The notes below the pieces were generated by a model. The model had not been told where the DNA came from and searched no databases. It was given only the letters and a program-made list of their open reading frames with translations. Both the position numbers and the translations under genes were made by a program. Shown one piece after another: positions 6,804 to 11,744 of a stretch of 11,744 bases of DNA. Each line of letters begins with the position of its first letter. Position 1 is the stretch's first letter. The DNA comes from JAZKIX01 sp040384645 (GTDB lineage Bacteria; Pseudomonadota; Gammaproteobacteria; Burkholderiales; Burkholderiaceae_D): positions 1-11,744 of the forward strand of contig JAZKIX010000238.1 of the NCBI GenBank assembly GCA_040384645.1, given 5' to 3'.

Positions 6804-6858
6804 GGTGTTTGATCATATACCCCCTATTTTCCTTAAAAATAGGGGGCGATTAGACACC
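6804..6858. repeat. two-tier hairpin in the leader of the M50-trpS unit
   Basis: An inner perfect 11-bp stem, CCCCCTATTTT (6820-6830) with AAAATAGGGGG (6836-6846) around a 5-base loop, is flanked by an outer 11-bp stem. The outer stem is GGTGTTTGATC (6804-6814) with GATTAGACACC (6848-6858), where two pairs are G-U in RNA. No T-run follows, so it is not an ordinary terminator. It may be a structured leader RNA or a palindromic repeat. A 7-codon ORF (ATG 6789, stop 6810-6812) ends inside the outer 5' arm. Confidence 0.65.
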
Positions 6859-6934
6859 GGATCAAGCAGTTATCCCCTTAAAACTTTTGTCATGCGCCCT
6901 GCGGCGCAAGCGCTACTTTTCTTCTTTCTCCCTC

Positions 6935-6943
6935 TGCTAGAAT
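6935..6943 (+). promoter_or_regulatory. extended -10 promoter abutting the M50 start codon
   Basis: TGCTAGAAT is an extended -10 (TG-N-TAGAAT) ending 7 bases before the ATG at 6951. Transcription would begin at 6950 or 6951, giving a leaderless mRNA. No ribosome binding site precedes the start codon, which agrees. There is no clear -35 box; the upstream tract is pyrimidine-rich. Confidence 0.4.
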
Positions 6944-6950
6944 CGGCCCC

Positions 6951-7604
6951 ATGAATGATTTGATCCAATCGATTGCTGTGTACGCCTTGCCGGTCTTGTT
7001 CGCAATCACCTTGCATGAAGCGGCGCATGCCTATGCCGCCAAATATTTTGGCGATGACACGGCATTTTTGCAGGGGCGGATCAGCCTTAATCCGATTAAG
7101 CATATTGATCCACTAGGCACCATCATTATTCCGATTGCCTTGTATATCGCGACGCAGGGTGCATTTTTATTCGGTTATGCCAAGCCAGTGCCGATTGACT
7201 TCCGTAATTTAAAGAACCCCAAGCGCGATATGCTGTGGGTCGCCTTTGCTGGCCCAGCAGCGAATTTTTTCATGGCCTTGTTATGGACGATATTGAGCAT
7301 TGGCCTTAAATTTGCCCAAATCACCGAACCGTTTTTAATGCAAATGGCGCAGGCAGGCATATTCGTCAACCTGCTGCTGTTTGCTTTTAACTTATTGCCG
7401 ATTCCGCCGCTCGATGGTGGCCGCGTACTGATCAGCCTGCTACCGCACAATATCGCGGTCAGGGTTGCCCAAATTGAACCGTATGGATTTTTTATCGTGA
7501 TGGCGATGGTGGCAATGAATCTGGTTGGTTTCTGGATGTTGCCGGTCGTATCGATTGCCAATGGCGCATTGCAAATACTTGTTTCCCCACTGAATTTTTT
7601 CTGA
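6951..7604 (+). CDS. M50-family site-2-type membrane protease
   Basis: A 217-residue hydrophobic protein with the zinc motif HEAAH (H22, E23, H26) inside the first membrane segment and the second metal motif in LLPIPPLDGGRVL, whose Asp is a ligand. About five membrane segments are apparent. It lacks the PDZ domains of RseP and the CBS domains of some archaeal and mycobacterial members, so it belongs to the compact YwhC/Rip3-like group of M50 intramembrane proteases. Such enzymes cut transmembrane substrates within the bilayer; the substrate here is unknown. The gene lies 11 bases before trpS, so the two are probably cotranscribed. The start has no ribosome binding site but sits directly behind a promoter-like extended -10. 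Confidence 0.9.
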   Translation: MNDLIQSIAVYALPVLFAITLHEAAHAYAAKYFGDDTAFLQGRISLNPIKHIDPLGTIIIPIALYIATQGAFLFGYAKPVPIDFRNLKNPKRDMLWVAFAGPAANFFMALLWTILSIGLKFAQITEPFLMQMAQAGIFVNLLLFAFNLLPIPPLDGGRVLISLLPHNIAVRVAQIEPYGFFIVMAMVAMNLVGFWMLPVVSIANGALQILVSPLNFF

Positions 7605-7615
7605 ATAGACTGACT

Positions 7616-8818
7616 ATGTACCCTGATCGCGTTGTTTCTGGCATGCGCCCCACCGGCGCCTTGCATCTTGGCCACTACCATGGCGCCTTGAAAAACTGGA
7701 TCAGGATGCAGGCAGAATTGCCTTGCCTGTTTTTCGTGGCCGACTGGCATGCGCTGACCACGCATTACGACGATCCGAGCGTGATTGAAACCAGCACCTG
7801 GGACATGGTGATCGATTGGTTGGCGGCTGGTGTGGATCCGTCGCAATCGACCCTGTTCATTCAATCGCGGGTGCCGGAGCATGCCGAGTTGCATTTATTG
7901 TTGTCGATGGCGACCCCGCTGGGCTGGCTGGAACGGGTGCCGACTTACAAGGACCAGATCGAAAAATTGTCGCATAAGGATTTGGCCACTTATGGCTTTC
8001 TCGGCTATCCCTTGTTGCAAGCTGCCGATGTATTGATTTATCGCGCCACGCAGGTACCTGTCGGTGACGATCAAATCCCGCATATCGAAATGATGCGCGA
8101 GATTGCGCGCCGTTTCAATCATCTTTACGGCAAGGAAAAAGGTTTTGAAGAAAAGGCAGAGGATGCGGTCAAGAAATTGGGCAGCAAGCGCGCCAAGCTG
8201 TATCACGAGTTGCGCATCGCTTTCCAACAAGAAGGCAAGGATGACGCCTTGGAGCAAGCCAAAGCTATGCTGGACGATGCCCAGAATCTGTCGATGATCG
8301 ACCGCGAACGCTTGTTTGGCTATCTTGAAGGCAGTCGAAAATTGATTCTGGTTGAGCCACAAGCCAAGTTGACTGTCGCATCCCGTTTGCCCGGCCTTGA
8401 TGGCCACAAAATGTCAAAAAGCTATGGCAATACGATTGCCCTGCGGGAAGACCGCGAAGCAATTACCAAGAAAGTCCGCACCATGCCGACCGATCCGGCG
8501 CGGGTGCGCCGCACAGATCCTGGCGATCCTGAAAAATGCCCGGTATGGCAATTGCATCAAGTCTATTCCGATGACAGTACCAAGGAATGGGTGGTCAAGG
8601 GCTGCAAGTCGGCCGGTATCGGTTGCATCGAATGCAAGCAGCCGGTGATCGACGCCATCTTGAAGGAACAAGGTCCAATGCACGAGCGCGCCCAGCAATA
8701 TCTGGACGACCCATCCCTGGTGCGGGCAATCATTGCCGATGGTTGCGACAAGGCGCGCAAGCTGGCGCAAGAAACCATGCGCGATGTACGGGAAGCGATG
8801 GGTTTGAGTTATAGCTAA
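7616..8818 (+). CDS. trpS: tryptophan--tRNA ligase (long form)
   Basis: A class Ic aminoacyl-tRNA synthetase of 400 residues that charges tRNA-Trp. The ATP-binding signature appears as HLGH (residues 17-20, in GMRPTGALHLGHYHGA) and KMSKS at 265-269 (GHKMSKSYGN). The protein is about 65 residues longer than the E. coli enzyme. The extra part includes a charged insertion at about residues 170-245 (from KAEDAVKKLGSKRAKLYHE onward), placed between the Rossmann-fold core and KMSKS. This long architecture is, to my knowledge, usual in betaproteobacteria. Four cysteines cluster near residues 327-342 (CKSAGIGCIEC), possibly a metal site; this is inference. No Trp-rich leader peptide is visible upstream. 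Confidence 0.97.
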   Translation: MYPDRVVSGMRPTGALHLGHYHGALKNWIRMQAELPCLFFVADWHALTTHYDDPSVIETSTWDMVIDWLAAGVDPSQSTLFIQSRVPEHAELHLLLSMATPLGWLERVPTYKDQIEKLSHKDLATYGFLGYPLLQAADVLIYRATQVPVGDDQIPHIEMMREIARRFNHLYGKEKGFEEKAEDAVKKLGSKRAKLYHELRIAFQQEGKDDALEQAKAMLDDAQNLSMIDRERLFGYLEGSRKLILVEPQAKLTVASRLPGLDGHKMSKSYGNTIALREDREAITKKVRTMPTDPARVRRTDPGDPEKCPVWQLHQVYSDDSTKEWVVKGCKSAGIGCIECKQPVIDAILKEQGPMHERAQQYLDDPSLVRAIIADGCDKARKLAQETMRDVREAMGLSYS

Positions 8819-8906
8819 GGCAGTTTTTCCGCCAGATCGGACGCGATTTTGCGTTCGATTGCGCGGTGGCACGGGCAAGAACGCACCGCTGACGCGGGCG
8901 ATCCGC

Positions 8907-8912
8907 TACAAT
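8907..8912 (+). promoter_or_regulatory. probable -10 box upstream of dapA
   Basis: TACAAT ends 29 bases before the dapA ATG, in the 123-base gap after trpS. The -35 position is not convincing. The resulting short leader is AT-rich and has no clear ribosome binding site. No strong terminator for trpS was found in the same gap. Confidence 0.38.
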
Positions 8913-8941
8913 CAGCGTTTATTTATTTTTCACACGCGACC

Positions 8942-9820
8942 ATGATTAAGGGCAGCATAGTAGCAATCGTCACCCCAATGCACGCCGATGGCAGTCTCGA
9001 TTTTCCGGCTTTACGCAAACTGATCGACTGGCATATCGCGGAAGGCTCCGATGGCATCGTGATCGTCGGCACCACCGGCGAATCGCCCACCGTCAACGTC
9101 GATGAACATTGTGAATTGATCCGCATCGCCGTCGAACACACCAATAAACGTATTCCCATCATTGCCGGCACTGGGGGCAATTCAACCGCAGAAGCCATTG
9201 AATTAACTGCTTTTGCCAAGAATGTCGGCGCCGATGCTTCGTTGCAAGTCGTACCATATTACAACCGCCCAACGCAAGAAGGCATGTTTCAACATTTCAA
9301 AAAAATTGCTGAGTCGGTTGACTTGCCGCTTATTTTGTACAACGTCCCTGGTCGCACTGTGGCCGATATGTCGAATGACACCGTAGCCCGGCTGGCGCAG
9401 GTGCGCAATATCGTCGGCGTTAAAGACGCCACCGGCAATCTGGCGCGTGCCATCGAGTTACTACGAATGGTGCCGAAATCGTTTGCCGTCTATTCCGGCG
9501 ACGATGCAACCGCGATGGCATTAATGTTTTGTGGCGGTCATGGCAATATTTCCGTCACTGCCAACGTCGCACCGCAAGCCATGCACCAATTGTGCGTGGC
9601 GGCGATGACGGGCGCGATTGCCGAGGCGATCGAAATCAATAACCGGCTTTTCCCACTCCATCTGAAACTGTTCGCAGAACCCAATCCAGTGCCCGTCAAA
9701 TGGGCCATGCAGCACATGGGTTTGATCGGAGCAGGGCTGCGTTTGCCCCTGGTTGCACTGGCTGCAGAATATCAAGATACGGTGCGCGGGGCCTTGCGTG
9801 AGTCGGGTGTATTACAATAA
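8942..9820 (+). CDS. dapA: 4-hydroxy-tetrahydrodipicolinate synthase
   Basis: DapA condenses pyruvate with aspartate semialdehyde in the first committed step of diaminopimelate and lysine synthesis. The protein has 292 residues, the same length as E. coli DapA, and the key residues fall at the same numbers. They are Thr44-Thr45 in GTTGES, Tyr107 in YYNRPTQEG, Tyr133 and Arg138 in LYNVPGRT, and the Schiff-base Lys161 in VGVKDATG. I chose the ATG at 8942 because it gives this numbering; a frame start at 8849 would add 31 unrelated residues and lies before the promoter-like TACAAT. bamC follows after 64 bases, the same neighbour as in E. coli. Confidence 0.98.
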   Translation: MIKGSIVAIVTPMHADGSLDFPALRKLIDWHIAEGSDGIVIVGTTGESPTVNVDEHCELIRIAVEHTNKRIPIIAGTGGNSTAEAIELTAFAKNVGADASLQVVPYYNRPTQEGMFQHFKKIAESVDLPLILYNVPGRTVADMSNDTVARLAQVRNIVGVKDATGNLARAIELLRMVPKSFAVYSGDDATAMALMFCGGHGNISVTANVAPQAMHQLCVAAMTGAIAEAIEINNRLFPLHLKLFAEPNPVPVKWAMQHMGLIGAGLRLPLVALAAEYQDTVRGALRESGVLQ

Positions 9821-9884
9821 GCCCCGAATTTAGTCCCGATTCGAAATTCCTCTTTGAACTTAGCAGCATCTCTACTGTAACCAC

Positions 9885-11123
9885 ATGACTATTCGCAAGA
9901 ATTTCCGCATCAACTTTCGCAAGAATTTTCAGCTGACCCAAAGTAATTTGGCACAACGTGGGTTGGTCTATGGCGTCGTGCTGGCCAGTTTGGCTGGTTG
10001 CAATGCAATCGGATCGTTGATTGAACCTGATCGCGTCGATTACAAGAGCACTAGCAAGGCTCCTTCGCTCGACGTGCCGCCTGATTTGACACAGTTGCAA
10101 CGTGAAAACCGTTATACGATTCCTGATGCCGTACGCGGCACCGCTACTGCGTCAGGCTACAACTCCAAGCTGGTGGCAAACCCAAGTGCGACCGTGGCGA
10201 TTGCCTCAAAAGGCACAGCCGATATGCGTATCGAACGTGACAATCATCAACGCTGGTTAGTAGTGAAGCAGGCGCCCGAAGTGTTATGGCCCCAGATCAA
10301 GGATTTTTGGCAGGATTCCGGTTTCGTGATTGTTTCCGAAACACCGATCGCCGGTGTGATGGAAACCGATTGGGCCGAAGACCGTGCCAAGATTCCGCAA
10401 GACGCCATTCGCAGGACCATTGGCAAGGTATTCGACTCCCTGTATGCCACCGGTTTGCGCGATAAATTTATCATCCGGCTTGAACGCGGTGCCGAAGGAA
10501 CGACTGAAGTTTTTATCAGTCATCGTGGCGCAGAAGAAGTATTTACTGGTATTGGCAAGGAAAGTCTGGTTTGGACTGCTCGCCCATCCGATCCTAATCT
10601 GGAATCGGAATTTTTATCGCGTTTGATGGCACGTTTGGGTGCCGATTCTGAGCGCGCAAAATCGATGATCGCTAACGCTACGCCGCAGGCAGAGCATGCG
10701 AAGTTGATGCGCGGTGCAGCTGGAAGCTATGTTGAGGTTGACGAAGGATTTGACCGCGCTTGGCGCCGTGTCGGCTTGGCACTGGACCGTGTCGGTTTCA
10801 CGGTTGAAGACCGTGATCGGGTTTTGGGCCTGTATTTTGTACGTTACATAGATCAGGATACCGGTGCTAATAAAACTGCTGTAGCGAAAGCCAATGAAGA
10901 AAAAGGTTTCTTTTCAAAATGGTTTTCCTACGGTGTAGATTTGTTCTCGTTTAGCTCGGACAAAAAATCTGGGCAGGCTGGCACAGCGCAACGCTACCGG
11001 GTTTTTGTGAAAGGCGCCGGACCTAATGCGAGCCAAGTGATTGTCCTCAATAGCGAGGGTGTAGTGGCGCCATCACCGACATCGGAAAAAATTCTCGCCT
11101 TGCTGAATGACCAGTTGAAATAA
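9885..11123 (+). CDS. bamC: outer membrane protein assembly factor BamC (lipoprotein)
   Basis: A 412-residue lipoprotein of the BAM complex, which inserts beta-barrel proteins into the outer membrane. A hydrophobic stretch (GVVLASL) is followed by the lipobox LAGC with lipidated Cys39. The 25-residue stretch before it is long and basic, so a later non-ATG start is possible. After the cysteine comes a proline-containing extended segment (about 55-80, SLDVPPDLTQLQ), which in BamC packs along BamD. Two helix-grip domains follow, near residues 115-225 and 280-410. It is longer than E. coli BamC (344). Position after dapA supports the call (E. coli: dapA-nlpB). Its stop codon lies 5 bases from the predicted left end of an IS200-type element. 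Confidence 0.93.
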   Translation: MTIRKNFRINFRKNFQLTQSNLAQRGLVYGVVLASLAGCNAIGSLIEPDRVDYKSTSKAPSLDVPPDLTQLQRENRYTIPDAVRGTATASGYNSKLVANPSATVAIASKGTADMRIERDNHQRWLVVKQAPEVLWPQIKDFWQDSGFVIVSETPIAGVMETDWAEDRAKIPQDAIRRTIGKVFDSLYATGLRDKFIIRLERGAEGTTEVFISHRGAEEVFTGIGKESLVWTARPSDPNLESEFLSRLMARLGADSERAKSMIANATPQAEHAKLMRGAAGSYVEVDEGFDRAWRRVGLALDRVGFTVEDRDRVLGLYFVRYIDQDTGANKTAVAKANEEKGFFSKWFSYGVDLFSFSSDKKSGQAGTAQRYRVFVKGAGPNASQVIVLNSEGVVAPSPTSEKILALLNDQLK

Positions 11124-11133
11124 TTTAACAAGG

Positions 11134-11156
11134 TAAACCCCCGGCTCTGCCGGGGG
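11134..11156. repeat. left-end hairpin of the IS200-type element
   Basis: CCCCCGGC (11138-11145) and GCCGGGGG (11149-11156) form a perfect 8-bp stem with loop TCT, preceded by TAAA. The same unit recurs at the right end. TnpA of this family recognises such subterminal hairpins. No T-run follows, but its position 15 bases after bamC could still slow transcription. Confidence 0.8.
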
Positions 11157-11189
11157 ACTCACCAAGGTTTGACCTATACGTCGGTCGCT

Positions 11190-11226
11190 GTGAATCTTCT
11201 ATCTCGACCAAGAGAAGGAGATTCAC
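11190..11226 (+). promoter_or_regulatory. hairpin overlapping the tnpA ribosome binding site
   Basis: GTGAATCT (11190-11197) pairs exactly with AGATTCAC (11219-11226), and TCT can extend the stem to AGA at 11213-11215. The ribosome binding site AAGGAG (11215-11220) lies partly in the stem and partly in its bulge, two bases before the region leading to the ATG at 11228. In Salmonella IS200, a 5' leader structure is known to block tnpA translation; the same is inferred here. Confidence 0.65.
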
Positions 11227-11227
11227 A

Positions 11228-11659
11228 ATGAAAGAGTATCAAAGTTTGAGTCACACGAGATGGGATTGTAAATATCACGTGGTGTTTATTCCGAAGTACA
11301 GGAAGAAGGCCATTTTTGGAGCGCTACGTAAGCATCTCGGAGAAATCTTCCGGGAATTGGCACTGCAGAAAGAAGCGAAGGTAGTCGAAGGCCACTTGAT
11401 GCCAGATCATGTGCACATGTGTTTGAGTATTCCACCGAAGTATTCGGTCTCAAATGTCGTGGGTTTTATCAAAGGCAAGAGTGCAATTTCCATAGCCAGG
11501 CAGTTTGGTGGGCGACAACGTAACTTCACCGGAGAAGTGTTCTGGGCACGCGGTTACTTTGTCTCTATTGTCGGGCTCGATGAGGAAATGGTGCGTGCCT
11601 ACATCCGTCATCAGGAATCGGAAAATTTGCGTTATGACCAAATGAAATTGGAACTATAG
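11228..11659 (+). CDS. tnpA: IS200/IS605 family transposase (Y1 HUH)
   Basis: A complete 143-residue Y1 transposase. The HUH metal motif is HVH (H61, H63, in MPDHVHM). The catalytic helix has Tyr125 and Gln129 in YIRHQE, the Y-x3-Q pattern in which, as known from the IS608 enzyme, Tyr attacks DNA and Gln completes the metal site. SHTRWDCKYHVVFIPKYR at the N-terminus is typical of the IS200 branch. The enzyme works as a dimer on single-stranded DNA and cuts next to subterminal hairpins. All catalytic residues are intact, so the gene may be functional. A strong ribosome binding site (AAGGAG) is present but embedded in a hairpin. Confidence 0.96.
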   Translation: MKEYQSLSHTRWDCKYHVVFIPKYRKKAIFGALRKHLGEIFRELALQKEAKVVEGHLMPDHVHMCLSIPPKYSVSNVVGFIKGKSAISIARQFGGRQRNFTGEVFWARGYFVSIVGLDEEMVRAYIRHQESENLRYDQMKLEL

Positions 11660-11702
11660 CCGCCTTTAGGCGGATCGCGGGTTACCAGCGCCTTCGAGGC
11701 GC
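11660..11702 (+). repeat. two hairpins directly after tnpA
   Basis: CCGCC (11660-11664) and GGCGG (11669-11673) form a small stem right after the stop codon. GCGCCT (11688-11693) and AGGCGC (11697-11702) form a second with loop TCG. They lie between tnpA and the terminal hairpin and may help end the tnpA transcript or be part of the right end recognised by TnpA. Confidence 0.5.
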
Positions 11703-11710
11703 CCCAGCTA

Positions 11711-11733
11711 TAAACCCCCGGCTTTGCCGGGGG
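11711..11733. repeat. right-end hairpin of the IS200-type element
   Basis: CCCCCGGC (11715-11722) and GCCGGGGG (11726-11733) form a perfect 8-bp stem with loop TTT, preceded by TAAA. It differs from the left-end unit by one loop base. The following TAATTTAATTT is T-rich, so this copy could also act as a weak intrinsic terminator on the plus strand. Confidence 0.8.
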
Positions 11734-11744
11734 TAATTTAATTT

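Larger units (their letters stand above)
11129..11741 (+). mobile_element. IS200-type insertion sequence (IS200/IS605 family, tnpA only)
   Basis: A single Y1 transposase gene is flanked by nearly identical subterminal hairpins, 11134-11156 and 11711-11733 (22 of 23 bases equal), with no terminal inverted repeats and no tnpB. This is the arrangement of single-strand-transposing IS200/IS605 elements. The ends are predicted, not seen directly. TAATTTAA stands just left of the element (11121-11128) and just right of the right hairpin (11734-11741). If TnpA cuts 3' of this sequence on both sides, the element is 613 bp and excision would restore TAATTTAA followed by TTT. Confidence 0.8.

Noticed and set aside
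6804..6858. Leader hairpin as a Rho-independent terminator of yciO
   Set aside because: The stem ends in GGGGG and then GACACCGG on the plus strand, with no U tract.
7175..7894. 239-residue minus-strand open frame opposite the M50 and trpS genes
   Set aside because: It spans two well-supported genes in antisense and shows no family signature.
8849..8941. Longer N-terminus for DapA
   Set aside because: The ATG at 8942 gives the usual 292 residues and the standard active-site numbering.
11134..11156. Left IS hairpin as simply the bamC terminator
   Set aside because: No T-run follows and an almost identical copy lies at the other end of the transposase gene, which points to transposon end structures, although a side effect on bamC transcription is possible.
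1..11744. CRISPR array, tRNA or rRNA genes, phage or defence system
   Set aside because: No spaced direct repeats, tRNA-like folds, rRNA sequence or phage/defence protein motifs were seen on either strand; the only mobile element is the IS200-type unit.

Overview
The window looks like a chromosomal, mostly housekeeping segment of a betaproteobacterium, most probably Burkholderiales and possibly Oxalobacteraceae. This rests on the proteins (long-type tryptophanyl-tRNA synthetase, BamC, YciO, an HtpX starting MKRIVLFLATNLAV), the gene order (PHP phosphatase, yciO, M50 protease, trpS, dapA, bamC) and moderate GC content. No database search was possible, so the genus is not claimed.

Layout. Positions 1-640 hold two minus-strand genes: the first 36 codons of hslO (redox chaperone Hsp33, cut by the window edge) and a gamma-carbonic-anhydrase-like protein just upstream of it. 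Facing away from them is a DUF455 ferritin-like protein (723-1574). After a 321-base stretch with no gene come a patatin-like phospholipase (1896-2924), an alpha/beta hydrolase (3053-3931) and a PHP-family nucleotide/RNA phosphatase (4041-4874). Next is htpX, a membrane M48 protease, broken in this assembly by a 10-N gap with about 125 bp of unexplained sequence on its left. Then follow yciO (6111-6734), a structured 216-base intergenic region, a small M50 site-2-type membrane protease (6951-7604), trpS (7616-8818), dapA (8942-9820) and the outer-membrane assembly lipoprotein bamC (9885-11123). A small IS200-type insertion sequence with hairpins at both ends starts a few bases after the bamC stop codon and nearly fills the rest of the window.

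How the genes relate. M50 and trpS are 11 bases apart and are probably cotranscribed. dapA (lysine/diaminopimelate synthesis) and bamC (outer-membrane protein insertion) are adjacent, as in Escherichia coli. HtpX, the M50 protease and BamC all act in envelope maintenance, while the PHP enzyme, YciO and TrpS relate to nucleotide or tRNA metabolism. Many starts (yciO, M50, trpS, dapA, bamC) lack a clear Shine-Dalgarno sequence.

I found no convincing new defence, CRISPR or biosynthetic system. The points most worth following are: (1) the htpX break, where the gap region is bracketed by a 10-bp direct repeat and removing one repeat plus the filler restores a full 291-codon gene; (2) the layered hairpins and tiny leader ORF between yciO and the M50 gene; (3) the compact IS200-type element placed at the bamC stop codon.
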